64,000 nt of DNA from Yamadazyma tenuis (Eukaryota; Ascomycota; Pichiomycetes; Serinales; Debaryomycetaceae). The position numbers were made by a program, and so were the translations under genes. Below the pieces are notes generated by a model, which worked only from the letters and a program-made list of their open reading frames with translations, did not search any database and was not told where the DNA came from. Positions 28,497 through 38,032 of the stretch are shown here, in pieces. The DNA lies in contig NC_089461.1 of NCBI RefSeq assembly GCF_029203305.1, positions 1,426,001-1,490,000 on the forward strand. Reading direction: 5' to 3'. Each line of letters opens with the position of its first letter. Position 1 is the first letter of the stretch.

Positions 28497-30455
28497 TCAA
28501 AGAAAGTTTGAGTGGCCACTGTTATCGGATGAAGACGAACCGAATGTTACATGGGCATTAGGGTGAGCGAAACAGTGCCTGTCTTCCAAGTTCGTATAAG
28601 ATATCGTGTGGGACGGAGGTGTACTGAGCCCTCCGCCGAGGGAGGGCAAAAATGGGATGTCTTCTTCGGTGTCACTGGGTGTAGACATACCCGTTCCAAT
28701 TTCTGAACAATCAGAAGCATTCACATTGGTGCCGTTGGGTGTAAACTGTGCCGTGTTAACTCTGAGTGGATAATCGTTAAGGTTTTTAGATGTCGTAGTA
28801 GACGCGTCAGTGACAGTAGCAGATTGTGGAGTTGTAGATGCAGGTGCAGTTGTAGTAACGGGGATAGGAATACCTACTCGACCCAGACTATTGCGTGTAC
28901 TTGAGCTGTATTGGCTTGTGTTTTCTTCGGGATTTTCGTCGCTGAAATTGATATCATAGTCCGCATTATCATTGTCGATAGTTATTGAGGCATTTAATGA
29001 TAAGCTCTCTATTTGCAGTTCCACATCTTCATTTGAATCATTCAACTTGTAGTCACTGAATGGCCGTTGTTGTTTCCGTACATTCCAGTGCAAGTTTCGA
29101 CTCACACTGTCAATGTACTCTGTTTTGGAAGAAATCACCGTTGGAAATGGAAATGGTGATGCCTGGATAGTTACGTAATCTCCTTGTAACAACTCAGTAC
29201 GGACCTTACCATCAAAAGAGGCCCAAGCAGTCAGTCTACTAGCAAAAGGGACCTTGACTTTCAAAAACATTCCGTCCGGTAAGAGAATAGGCCGAAACGA
29301 GAGTGTATGAGGACAAATTGGTGTAACGCTTATAGCACTGACCCCGGGATGAACAAGGGAACCTCCGGCAGAAAGAGAATAAGCTGTAGAGCCGGTAGGA
29401 GTTGCGATAATAAGTCCATCAGCTTGTGCTATTGTCAACAATGAACCATCTCCATATAATTCAAGGTTAGTCACATACGGACTGGGACCTCTATCAACAA
29501 CCAATTCATTCAACACCTGTTGTTCACACACCAATTGTCCATCCAGACGATGAACTCTGGCAGTGAACCGCATACGAAGATTTGCTCGGACTCCACTTTC
29601 TAGCACGCTCAACATCTTTGAGCGGAAGTCATCAAAGCGGAAATTAGTAAGAAATCCAAGTGATCCCAAGGCAAAACTGATAACTGGAGGTACAATCCTC
29701 TGAAACAAGTTTGATACATATAACACTGTTCCGTCACCTCCCAAAGTCAATACGAGATCAAAAATCTCAGGGTTGTTGATAGTAAACTCCTTGGTCCAAA
29801 ACTTGACATATTGACGAGCGGTTGGAACACTTTCCACTAAACCTGAATAATTAAACCTCTTCAGAGCTTCTAGCTTCGAGTCCACATAAATGGTGATGTT
29901 TTTGTTCCGTTTTAAAAACCACTCTACAACTTCTCTGGTTAAAAATATCAATGAGTTATCACGGGCTTTGGTAACCACCATGATGGTTTTCACATCAAGA
30001 TGGATGGTCGCCTTAGAAAGGTTTCTGGCCAACATACGCACACCATTGGCTGTCTCCGCTAACTCGGTGTGTGATCTGACTGACTTCAACTCGTCGTGGT
30101 TCAACTTGTTGAGGACAGTAGATGGCGCACGTTTTATCTTATTCACTTGCTCACAGTACAATTTGTTGTGTATCTTGGGGGGAACACGGCGGATGGATGA
30201 CCCATCTGGTGAAGTACTTCTCAGCGACAGGCCACCTTCTCTTAGCGACTTACGGTGCTTTCGAACACCATTTTTGTGAGCGCCTCCGGAGGGCTTTCGT
30301 GAAACAGCACTGCCCGGGGCTACAGCGACGGGGGAAGATGGCACTAAAGGTGCCTCCTTGGTAGGCTCGATGGCAGTAGACTTTGGGGACACCGCAATGG
30401 CCATATCAGCTTCGGTAGTGGTGTCTAAGAGGATGTCCGAATCTTTGGCGGTCAT
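28497..30455 (-). CDS. UTR1: NAD(H) kinase Utr1
   Basis: Phosphorylates NAD+ (and NADH) to NADP(H) in the cytosol. From ATG 30455 the protein is 652 aa: a disordered Ser/Pro-rich N terminus (about 130 residues), the NAD kinase domain, and a long Ser/Thr/Asn-rich tail. Motifs include LTLGGDGTVLYVSNLF (near 235-250), GSLGFLTNF, the substrate-binding IIATPTGSTAYSLSAGG, and PICPHTLSFRPILLP. The first in-frame codon upstream (GTG at 30482) is not used. The cytosolic-type N terminus without a presequence separates it from mitochondrial POS5; YEF1 would be a close alternative name. Confidence 0.92.
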   Translation of the reverse strand: MTAKDSDILLDTTTEADMAIAVSPKSTAIEPTKEAPLVPSSPVAVAPGSAVSRKPSGGAHKNGVRKHRKSLREGGLSLRSTSPDGSSIRRVPPKIHNKLYCEQVNKIKRAPSTVLNKLNHDELKSVRSHTELAETANGVRMLARNLSKATIHLDVKTIMVVTKARDNSLIFLTREVVEWFLKRNKNITIYVDSKLEALKRFNYSGLVESVPTARQYVKFWTKEFTINNPEIFDLVLTLGGDGTVLYVSNLFQRIVPPVISFALGSLGFLTNFRFDDFRSKMLSVLESGVRANLRMRFTARVHRLDGQLVCEQQVLNELVVDRGPSPYVTNLELYGDGSLLTIAQADGLIIATPTGSTAYSLSAGGSLVHPGVSAISVTPICPHTLSFRPILLPDGMFLKVKVPFASRLTAWASFDGKVRTELLQGDYVTIQASPFPFPTVISSKTEYIDSVSRNLHWNVRKQQRPFSDYKLNDSNEDVELQIESLSLNASITIDNDNADYDINFSDENPEENTSQYSSSTRNSLGRVGIPIPVTTTAPASTTPQSATVTDASTTTSKNLNDYPLRVNTAQFTPNGTNVNASDCSEIGTGMSTPSDTEEDIPFLPSLGGGLSTPPSHTISYTNLEDRHCFAHPNAHVTFGSSSSDNSGHSNFL

Positions 30456-30806
30456 GAGTCTTCCACCAAGAACTGGAAACACTATCGGAAAGGGAAAATG
30501 TGTGCAGGAAACGTCAATATGTACGTCACAGAACCAGTGGCGGTTATTTTTGGGTTACCGAGAGGGAATTGAAGTCTATCCAATGGAGGATGGAAAGACT
30601 ATTTGTTAGTTTGTGCTCGGGCAGTATGAGTAATAAAGTTAGGGGCGTTTCGCGATTTTCGAAGAGCTGCAAAAAGGCCAGTCGCTAACATTGACCTACG
30701 AAGCTTTCTAGAATAGGTGTGAAATTCAATATTAACGATACTTTAATCATTTGCAAACAAGCTAAACTATATCCATATGTAATAAGATACGGGTGACTAG
30801 TTCTAG
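30456..30806. other. UTR1 promoter region
   Basis: About 350 bp upstream of UTR1 and downstream of GDA1 (both minus). No gene or recognisable motif is visible. Confidence 0.5.
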
Positions 30807-32597
30807 CTAGTTCACCTCCAGAATTCGGCATTTCCAACCACTAGATTTCTCCAACAATGGCAAAGAAGCTCCCAAACACCAACCCAATTCGTTGTTGTTA
30901 ATTGTCTTTGCAGTTCTGAGTTCTCTGTGCAAGGGGATATCGTAGCCAGTGTGTAACATGGCGGTGATGAACGATAAGTCCAAACACCATTGGGGCTCTT
31001 TATTCAACTTGCCCACCCCGTCATCAAGAAGCACACTTCCCCAAAACGCTTCACCCCCACATACAACTTTGGCCAATTCACTCAACTCTCCAACAGTGAA
31101 GCTGGATGGGAATCCCAATGGGTTGGTAGTGTCGTAGAAGTATGAGAAAACATACATGTCATTTAAGGCATTGAAAGACTTTGTTAAGGAAGGTTGGTAA
31201 ATCCCATTAAAGGAACATGGACTTTCTGAGCACTCGATATCCTTGTTCAATACCTTCTCAGCAAGGAACCGACAGTTGGCACCGGCGTGAATAGAAGAGT
31301 CAGCCTCTGGTCCTTTCATATTGACCAAGTAGAATTCATCCTTGGCAAGTTCAACTTGAACATTCTCAGCCACCACTCCTGGAGCAATGCAAGCATTATT
31401 TAATGTAACCAGAGCCTTTTGGTCTTTTAATTCATCTTTCTTGGTGTACTTTTTCAATTTAGTACCGGATTTCAATGCCAGTTCAACTACCACTCCATGA
31501 ACCTTGTTGCGGCCCTGCATCAATCCGTATCCCAAGTGAGAGTATTGATATAACGTGTAGTCTCTGTTTCCAAACGAAATCTGGTAGTTGTGATCTCCAT
31601 CGGCCATAGTTTCACCCAGAGAGAACTGAGGCTCAAACACAATTTGAGTTGAACCACCTCCCAAGTCAAACACAGCAGCAGTAGGAGTCTTTTCAGCACC
31701 TCCTATGTTACCCAACAAATAGTTGGCGGTGACCCAAGCGTAAACACCTTCATCTGCACCGTCCATCATAGAAATTCCATCTCCTTCAACAACTGCGAAT
31801 GGGTAATCTTTTTCCAAGTGGCTCCTTACTTCCTTCAAGATATTAGCTGCCTTTTCTTCTCCCAACAAACGTAAACCAGCTGTGGCCTTGACAGCTACAG
31901 GAGTACAACCTTGTTTATCCTTTGGTACAGTATTAACAGCCTCTTCCAACAACTCGTCTAAAGAATGGGCTGCTCCCACAGTGTCGGTGTCAAATGAAGA
32001 AAGGCCAGGTTTATTCATCTTGAACGTTTCTTGGATCAACGCTGGAGGCAGAACACATGAATCAAACTCGTAAACATGAACACGCAGTCCAGTAGATCCA
32101 GCATCGATCATTACCACAAAGTCTCTGCTGTTACAAGCACCATTAGTTTTGCCCTTTGCAACAGAACCAGAGTCTCCGTACTTCTCGTTTCCAAGACCTT
32201 TGTTTGCTGTTCCCTTAGGTGGTTTCAACGCAGAGTCAGAACCGGCTCCTTCCAACGAAAGCTTTTGGGCCAGGGACTTTTCACTGTTGGATGTGTCAGC
32301 CACAACGCCACCTTTGAGCCCAGTGTCGGCCTTGTATTTGCCGCTTCCACCAGAAGATGAGCCTCCTGAAAGGGGCTTGCCAGCCGCGTAAGGAGCCTCA
32401 GTACCAACATGAGGCTTTCCTTGAAGTGTGTTCTTATCTTCCTCATCGGTAGAGAATGGCACAGCATCGGCAGCCTTTTCCTTCACCTTTTGGACCAGAG
32501 TGGAGATGGGACTGTAAGACGAAGATATCACCAAAGCCACAACCGTGATCAAAGCTATGAGTGGCACGATCAAACGAACATTTCGTGTGGAAAGCAT
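30807..32597 (-). CDS. GDA1: Golgi guanosine diphosphatase Gda1
   Basis: Converts GDP to GMP in the Golgi lumen, allowing GMP/GDP-mannose antiport for mannosylation; this complements OCH1, found 6.5 kb away. The 596-aa protein (longer than S. cerevisiae Gda1) is a type II membrane protein with a TM segment at residues about 9-26. A long Gly/Ser/Lys-rich stem (about 30-155) is followed by the GDA1/CD39 domain. Apyrase regions are clear: [16 protein letters not shown] (near 164), [27 protein letters not shown] and [14 protein letters not shown]. The extended stem accounts for the extra length. Confidence 0.95.
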   Translation of the reverse strand: MLSTRNVRLIVPLIALITVVALVISSSYSPISTLVQKVKEKAADAVPFSTDEEDKNTLQGKPHVGTEAPYAAGKPLSGGSSSGGSGKYKADTGLKGGVVADTSNSEKSLAQKLSLEGAGSDSALKPPKGTANKGLGNEKYGDSGSVAKGKTNGACNSRDFVVMIDAGSTGLRVHVYEFDSCVLPPALIQETFKMNKPGLSSFDTDTVGAAHSLDELLEEAVNTVPKDKQGCTPVAVKATAGLRLLGEEKAANILKEVRSHLEKDYPFAVVEGDGISMMDGADEGVYAWVTANYLLGNIGGAEKTPTAAVFDLGGGSTQIVFEPQFSLGETMADGDHNYQISFGNRDYTLYQYSHLGYGLMQGRNKVHGVVVELALKSGTKLKKYTKKDELKDQKALVTLNNACIAPGVVAENVQVELAKDEFYLVNMKGPEADSSIHAGANCRFLAEKVLNKDIECSESPCSFNGIYQPSLTKSFNALNDMYVFSYFYDTTNPLGFPSSFTVGELSELAKVVCGGEAFWGSVLLDDGVGKLNKEPQWCLDLSFITAMLHTGYDIPLHRELRTAKTINNNELGWCLGASLPLLEKSSGWKCRILEVN

Positions 32598-33163
32598 TGT
32601 TAACTATTAGAATTTTTGAATCGCGTTCTTTGTTTGGGAACAGGTTTGCCGATTTCAATTCATTTTGTCTCGTGCACAGGCAAATTGAAAGGAAGTAGAG
32701 GTTTGTGGTGTTTAGAATGGTTTAAAATAGAACCCTGCAGAGGTGACCTTTAAGGATTGACTACATAACTTCACGTGGTTTATGAAGAAATGTTTCAGTT
32801 TTTTTTTCACAGTTTTTTGAAGGATTTGGTCAGCACCTATCAGGGTTCACGTTAATCTATTATTGCTTAAACGCTAATTCTCGAAACCCTGTCACATTGA
32901 TGTAAATCTATAAAAACAAGCCAACTTCTAAATATTGGAAGTTTATGAAAGAACCCCGGAACAGTTTAAACCAATTAAAATGTAGCATTTATAAGATTTT
33001 CCCCTTATTGGCTCTCATACAATTAACAGAGCAACACCCAAAATTTTGCAGCAAGACAAATGCCAAAAGCAATTACCATGAGATCATGGACCACCATAAT
33101 TGCTTGCTCCCAATTAAAACTATATAAAGACCCCACAGTAATTATTCATACCCATCCATCAAA
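32598..33163. other. Divergent promoter region GDA1 / Fmp16-like gene
   Basis: About 566 bp shared by two divergent genes. It contains CACGTG at 32772-32777, T-runs near 32799-32816 and a TATA-like tatataaaga (33121) 43 bp before the right-hand gene. No other gene is seen. Confidence 0.55.
32772..32777. promoter_or_regulatory. E-box CACGTG upstream of GDA1
   Basis: CACGTG lies 175 bp before the GDA1 ATG and about 390 bp before the divergent gene. It is a Cbf1/Pho4-type core; which gene it serves cannot be told from sequence. Confidence 0.3.
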
Positions 33164-33610
33164 ATGTTCCGTTCTACCGTATCCAAATTATACAGACAAC
33201 CTACAAGATCTTTACACTACAGCAGACCAACCTACTCTGTGGTTAGTGGTGTGAAAGAGACCTTAGAAAAGGCCAATAAAAAGACTGGCGAGTTTTTGGC
33301 TGCCACTATGGAAACTGCTGAAAAGACTCCGGAAACCGTCGGAGATGTTGCTGAAAAGGTCAACAAGAAGACTGGTAAAGTGTTGGCTGAAGGCATGGAA
33401 AAGGTTCAGAGGGTTGCACCCAACAATTTAAGTGAAGCAGCTGATAAGGCCAACAAGAAAACCGGTGAAGTATTAGCTGACGGAGTGGAAAAGGTGAATG
33501 CTGGCGAACACTTGGACAGAGTTCGTGAAAACGCTAAGGGCTACAAGAATTTACAGGATAAAGGACTGAAGGCTGAGTCTGAACAAAACCGTCCAGAGGA
33601 TGGAGTTTGA
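33164..33610 (+). CDS. Mitochondrial LEA-like repeat protein, Fmp16-type C terminus
   Basis: 148-aa small protein. The N-terminal 25 residues (Arg/Ser-rich, no acidic residue) look like a mitochondrial presequence. The mature part is charged, helical and lacks hydrophobic segments. It contains three copies of a unit of about 18 residues, ANKKTGEFLA / VNKKTGKVLA / ANKKTGEVLA with flanking EK, at about 34-51, 63-80 and 93-110, spaced about 30 residues, as in LEA-type desiccation proteins. The C terminus, EQNRPEDGV, closely resembles the end of S. cerevisiae Fmp16, a stress-induced mitochondrial protein (from memory). A TATA-like box at 33121 and a short leader suggest strong inducible expression. 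Function is unknown; stress protection is inferred. Confidence 0.8.
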   Translation: MFRSTVSKLYRQPTRSLHYSRPTYSVVSGVKETLEKANKKTGEFLAATMETAEKTPETVGDVAEKVNKKTGKVLAEGMEKVQRVAPNNLSEAADKANKKTGEVLADGVEKVNAGEHLDRVRENAKGYKNLQDKGLKAESEQNRPEDGV

Positions 33611-33697
33611 TTTAAATAGATTTATTAAAATGTATGAAACTTGAAGCATTTGCTAGTTATTATGTCGTGTTATGGTCGTTAATTTGAACTAAAGATT

Positions 33698-34990
33698 TTA
33701 GTACTTCTTGAATTCTTCCACCATGGGATTCACATTTTCCACCATCTCTGGTGCAGGGGCATGTTGTTGGAATGGGAGTTGAGGCTGCTCTGGGCCAATT
33801 TGCTTAGGAGTAGACCGTCTTTCAATTACCGTCAAGTAGTTAGACGGTACATATCCCACCTTGCCGGAACGAGATCTTACTTTCCACCACTTACTTTCGT
33901 TACCCAAGGGATCGAGGCGTGATAACACTGCTACCAAATCATTAGGTTTCAACTCAATTTCAATATTAGGATTCTCAGGGTTGAATTCATATAAAGCTTT
34001 AGCAAATTGCAAATTGGAAGGGTCTAAAGCACCATTTACACCATCACGGGGCTGCTGCTGGGCTAAAGCCCTCCTTTGTTGCTGTTCATTTATCTTTTGG
34101 ATTGCCTTACTCAATAAGTATGGGAAGCCAATCGAAGCCGCCAAAAACAAAAGTAATGGCTTGAGTGAGATCCGGCTTTTACCCGATGATGTACGGCGAA
34201 GGTTATCTTCAAGCTTTTTTTGGTTGGTTTCAAACTTACTAAATTCTTTCAAGTTAAGTCCATAGTTATAAGTACGGCCTGTTACTTTATAGAACAACTT
34301 CTTGGCGAAATTTATCAAGGCATAGATTCCAAGCAACGATCCGAGCGCGTTTTTCAAGTTTCCAAACTGCTCCGCCAACGACACCATCGTGAAAAACGAC
34401 GAGTGCGTCGCCATATACGTTGCTTCAAGCATCTGTGCAAACCCTCCGACGGCTCCAATGATCAGTTCAATCAACTGAAACGTCGCTTGAGTTCCCTCGG
34501 CCAACCCTCCAGCCATACCTTGTTGTCCGTGCATTCCTCCGCCATAACCTCCCATACCATACATACTACTTCCGTAGCCACCCATGCCATACATACTGGA
34601 TCCATATCCTCCCATACCGTACATGCTGGATCCATAGCCACCCATACCACCCATACCGCCCATTCCACCACCATACATGCTAGAGCCATATCCCCCGCCG
34701 TAAGATGAACCGTAACGGGACCCATAGCCGGTGTTCGAACCATACGACAGGGCGCCTGCGCCATACGGCGAAGTGTTGGACATCGCCGAGAGATCGGATG
34801 TGAGCCCACTAGGCCGTTCTGGAATGGCAGCTGAAGTTGCCGCTGCTTCTGAGTTTGTGGATGTTGGCATAGCAGAGGATGACAAGGATGGGGGCACTTG
34901 CGGAGCCGTAGCACTGGAGTCACCACCCGCGAGAGCCGCCAGCGATGTGCCCGACGACGCTTCCCATGGTTTTCTTCTTGGTACTGCCAT
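33698..34990 (-). CDS. PEX13: Peroxisomal import docking peroxin Pex13
   Basis: Peroxisomal membrane protein of the docking/translocation module that binds Pex14 and the PTS receptors Pex5 and Pex7. The 430-aa protein has a Ser/Pro-rich N terminus beginning with RRKPWE. A Tyr/Gly/Met-rich low-complexity region (about 75-160) contains near-identical GGYGSSMYGM repeats. Conserved amphipathic/membrane helices follow (about 165-315, including QLIELIIGAVGGFAQMLE). A C-terminal SH3 domain (about 325-395) contains ALYEFNP, KWWKVR and GYVPSNYL. The YG-rich segment is the part proposed in other species to form a phase-like gate in the peroxisomal pore. Confidence 0.96.
   Translation of the reverse strand: MAVPRRKPWEASSGTSLAALAGGDSSATAPQVPPSLSSSAMPTSTNSEAAATSAAIPERPSGLTSDLSAMSNTSPYGAGALSYGSNTGYGSRYGSSYGGGYGSSMYGGGMGGMGGMGGYGSSMYGMGGYGSSMYGMGGYGSSMYGMGGYGGGMHGQQGMAGGLAEGTQATFQLIELIIGAVGGFAQMLEATYMATHSSFFTMVSLAEQFGNLKNALGSLLGIYALINFAKKLFYKVTGRTYNYGLNLKEFSKFETNQKKLEDNLRRTSSGKSRISLKPLLLFLAASIGFPYLLSKAIQKINEQQQRRALAQQQPRDGVNGALDPSNLQFAKALYEFNPENPNIEIELKPNDLVAVLSRLDPLGNESKWWKVRSRSGKVGYVPSNYLTVIERRSTPKQIGPEQPQLPFQQHAPAPEMVENVNPMVEEFKKY
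34533..34660 (-). repeat. 30-bp tandem repeats in the PEX13 YG region
   Basis: Three to four near-identical 30-bp units each encode ten residues (GGYGSSMYGM). They sit in the Tyr/Gly-rich region of PEX13. Differences are mostly synonymous third-position changes, so the protein repeat is held more tightly than the DNA. Confidence 0.8.
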
Positions 34991-35287
34991 TAGATATTAA
35001 AAACAAGCGTTCGATGACAGAAAAAATATTGAGAAATTGTGAGAAACGGATGATTTTGGGCGGGGCGAACACAGTTGAATGTGAAAGCGAGGATGAAAAA
35101 GTGCGACGATGACAAGAGATAGATCAGATATATAATGGAAAGAAGACATTGATGAAGAGTTTTTCTGGAATCATAGATCGAAGAGGTGCTTGTGCAAATG
35201 TGATGGGGTACCCATCCAATATTCTCTATGATTTTCTAGTTGTATATTGTTCTGTTTGGTCGTACACTCGTGAAATGGCTGCAAATC

Positions 35288-36826
35288 TTATGGAAGCGGC
35301 TCAGACGAACTAGATAACCGATTCAAATGCAAGTACACGTCAGTTCCGTAGCCTTCCATGGAAATCAACTTTAAGTCTCCCCCGAAGTATTGGGCATAGA
35401 GTCGAGAAATAGGTAATCCGTACCCAAACCCAGCCATGGGTGCTTTAAATGATGTTTGGTTATATTCCGAATCCAACACTGGGGTCTGCGAGACGGTAGT
35501 GTATAAGTAAGTCCAGATCAACGGGATTTCACTCCGCGGGATTCCACCACCTTCATCACTAATCTTCACAGCGATATCTTCGCTACCTTCACTGATAATC
35601 ACCTTAACAGGAGGGAACTTAAGATCATTGATATCGATGTCTTCGGGTTTCAAGTCGGGGTTCTTCTCGATCATCTTCTGTTTAAGTCGCGGAGTATGGA
35701 ACTCAATGGTGGCTCTTAGACTATTTTTCAATGTCTCAAAGAGCATATGGATCAAGTGACCTGGAACATACATAAACTGGATTTCGTTTTTAGTCAAAAT
35801 CAATTGGATTTCGGGACAATCAAATAATCCGTAATACTCTTCACAGATGTACTTTGCAGTTTCAATGGCATCTTCGGCAATTTCCCCCACGTTACAGTCG
35901 GTGCAAATCACCCCCACGTAATTACTCTTAGCCTTCATACTTCCAGAGCCACCGCTGGTACCATTCATGAGACCAGCAAATTTAGACTTGGGTTTCTGTT
36001 GGGCCATATGAAGCGAAAGGTGCTGCCCAATGAGCATACGAATCCCAATACGGGACATGTAAAACCGGTCCAAAAACGTCTGAATGGACGAGTTCACAAA
36101 CACTGTCTTATTTTCATTTTTCCACTCCTGAACACCCTGGGCCATAGTAGCGACAGTAGCATCATGCCGTTTCTTGATCTTGGAGAGCGCATCGTGCACT
36201 AATTTATTGTAATCATACACTTCCTTGGGCCACACCGCATTCATGGCGGTAGGTGTGTAGTAGGTTTTACCAAAAGTAGGCGACTCCGACATGGACCTGG
36301 AGGAGACAGCTGCAGAGCTAGCATTGGCACCAGCACTACTGGATGATGGGTGCCGAATAATTATACCGTCGTCACTAAACACATTATTGATGGCAGGATT
36401 GTTAAGCTCTTCATGTACAGGGTTCTGTTTCTCTTCCAAGACCGAATTGTCTTCGTGAAGAATCTGGTTCTCTGACACTCGGCGGGCGTTGCCGTTTTGG
36501 TTCAATAGGCGCTGGAGTTCTTCAGAGACAGTGGGTTTGGGGAGATTGACCAACTCCTCAAAACTCTGGGCGTACCAATTCTGAACTTTGATGGTGGAAG
36601 GCATGTTACAAAGACCCAAAGGAGCATTTTCAAGGTCCTTCACTTTGAGGGCTAGTCTGATAGGTAATTCTTCAACGATGAATTGAGACGCAAGGAAGAG
36701 AGAACCAGGACTGGGATTCGGGCCAAACTGGACCATCTGTCGCAAGGAAATAGAGGTCTGCTTATACCCAGCATATCGGTATAGCTGTTCTCGCAATGCA
36801 GGTGATAGTTTCCAACCTGTTCCCAT
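35288..36826 (-). CDS. Mitochondrial PDK/BCKDK-family protein kinase (Pkp-type)
   Basis: Member of the pyruvate dehydrogenase kinase family, GHKL-fold kinases that phosphorylate and switch off pyruvate dehydrogenase E1-alpha in the matrix. From ATG 36826 the protein is 512 aa. An N-terminal helical BCDHK domain (GPNPSPGSLFLASQFIVEELPIRLA) is interrupted by a low-complexity insertion of about 90 residues (about 118-205). The C-terminal kinase domain has the N-box HMLFETLKNSLRA, G1 ISDEGGGIPRSEIPLIWTY and G2 GFGYGLPISRLYAQYFGGDL. S. cerevisiae has two, PKP1 and PKP2; the length and insertion are nearer Pkp2, but I do not assign the symbol. The upstream frame extension begins only at TTG and is not used. 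Confidence 0.92.
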   Translation of the reverse strand: MGTGWKLSPALREQLYRYAGYKQTSISLRQMVQFGPNPSPGSLFLASQFIVEELPIRLALKVKDLENAPLGLCNMPSTIKVQNWYAQSFEELVNLPKPTVSEELQRLLNQNGNARRVSENQILHEDNSVLEEKQNPVHEELNNPAINNVFSDDGIIIRHPSSSSAGANASSAAVSSRSMSESPTFGKTYYTPTAMNAVWPKEVYDYNKLVHDALSKIKKRHDATVATMAQGVQEWKNENKTVFVNSSIQTFLDRFYMSRIGIRMLIGQHLSLHMAQQKPKSKFAGLMNGTSGGSGSMKAKSNYVGVICTDCNVGEIAEDAIETAKYICEEYYGLFDCPEIQLILTKNEIQFMYVPGHLIHMLFETLKNSLRATIEFHTPRLKQKMIEKNPDLKPEDIDINDLKFPPVKVIISEGSEDIAVKISDEGGGIPRSEIPLIWTYLYTTVSQTPVLDSEYNQTSFKAPMAGFGYGLPISRLYAQYFGGDLKLISMEGYGTDVYLHLNRLSSSSEPLP

Positions 36827-37399
36827 GATGTGTTGTGGGTTTGTGGTCAAGTTTCACCCCAGAAAATAGTTGCCAGTGCGATCGAGCGAGAGCTTTGGGC
36901 GTGTACCCACCGCCCCATCAAACTGGTGTGGGCGAGCGGACAAGTGGGTCACGCCGCGACAAAAATCACAGGCCCACGTCGCCGCACCCGTGTGGTTCGG
37001 GTGACCGGGATTCTTCTACCATGTGGGCGAGCGGAATGGCTTCATCCTCAGCCCCGGCACAACCCCCTGAGAATCAGGCAATATGGGGATAGTTATCTGC
37101 GATTGTGGGGAGAGGTTGGGATTAGTGATATGGACGGGACCAGATATTGTAGATATGAGGACATCAAAGACACATTGAAACGATAAGAACTAACGCATAG
37201 AAAGTCGGAGTTCAAACCTCGGATTCCAAATGACTCAAAAAACTCAAAAAATTGCTCGGATGAAACATAATGCGGTGACTCAATATTTGCGGATTGACGG
37301 ATCGAAAATCTGGGGAACCATCAAAATCTCTCAACTATAAAAGCCCCAGTGATCCCCCTTCGATAAATTTCTAATCAACAACTTTCATCTCTTTCATAA
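36827..37399. promoter_or_regulatory. GC-rich divergent promoter with 14-bp direct repeat
   Basis: About 570 bp between the PDK-family gene and a small mitochondrial gene, transcribed divergently. The part at about 36870-37080 is far more GC-rich than any other intergenic DNA here. It contains an exact 14-bp direct repeat, tgtgggcgagcgga, at 36927-36940 and 37022-37035, plus CGG- and GTGGG-type elements (for example cgggtgaccggg near 36996). Such G/C motifs suit zinc-finger carbon-source regulators, but none is proven. Long reading frames here look like base-composition artefacts. Confidence 0.5.
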
Positions 37400-37702
37400 A
37401 TGAGCTCCAGACAAATACTTAAAGTCGCTAACTTCAAGACTGCTTCCAGATGCTGGATTCCAGCTGCCCAACCTGCTAGTTCAAGATATTTTTCTTCTAA
37501 ACAAAGATATATCAACTTTAACCTTCATAGCTTGAGCGACGCTAACTTGATCGCTAATGACGATGTTTTGACTCATGAAGCATCTAAACATACCACCACC
37601 AGAATCCAACACGACAAGCACGAAGAGGTATTTGAACCCACCGTTTACTCTTCAGAAGAAGTCCATACTGCCGGTCCAGTAAACAAGGAAATCTCCGGTT
37701 AA
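37400..37702 (+). CDS. Small mitochondrial protein of unknown function (100 aa)
   Basis: The 100-aa product starts with a classical mitochondrial presequence: the first 32 residues are rich in Arg, Lys, Ser and Ala with no acidic residues, and an R-Y-F-S-S type cleavage context lies near 29-33. The mature part is hydrophilic, His/Glu/Thr-rich and lacks a TM segment, ending AGPVNKEISG. I do not recognise a family. Support comes from the targeting signal, the ATG in a good context (cataaATGAGC), a TATA-like ctataaaagc 61 bp upstream, and sequence that reads like a stress-type small protein similar in style to the one at 33164. Confidence 0.72.
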   Translation: MSSRQILKVANFKTASRCWIPAAQPASSRYFSSKQRYINFNLHSLSDANLIANDDVLTHEASKHTTTRIQHDKHEEVFEPTVYSSEEVHTAGPVNKEISG

Positions 37703-38032
37703 ACGTTGTGTAGTTTAGTACGATTAACGAATATATGCATTTACATTAATATTTATGATCTCCTGTGGTCTAGTTCAATTGCTTGTGAGTTTTTGATGGT
37801 GTAGATAATTACGGCTCAACAAAGTTTATAGTTGAGTGGCTCAAAGTAGTATTGTTGTACTAATAGTCAAAGCTCTTCAGTTTGAACAATGTTTGTTAAA
37901 CCAAATTGCGGCTTTTGAAAATTGTGAAAATTACATTACTTACAGATAATAATACACGTTCATTAAAACACATTTCATATTACGCAATTATATTAAATAT
38001 GTACAGCGAGAGGAACTAGCTATCGTTCTGAA
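37703..38032. other. Convergent intergenic region
   Basis: About 330 bp between two convergent stop codons. It is A/T-rich 3'UTR-like sequence with no gene seen. Confidence 0.55.

Noticed and set aside
34220..34708. 162-codon plus-strand frame over PEX13
   Set aside because: Its His/Thr/Ser-rich repeats are the complement of the PEX13 Tyr/Gly repeats; PEX13 is clearly the coding strand.
36830..37186. 118-codon plus-strand frame in the GC-rich divergent promoter
   Set aside because: It starts only at TTG, is rich in Arg/Trp/Cys as expected of out-of-frame GC-rich DNA, and resembles no family.
37211..37226. tRNA-like B box (gttcaaacctcgg)
   Set aside because: The flanking arms do not pair into a T-stem and no acceptor or anticodon arm can be drawn.
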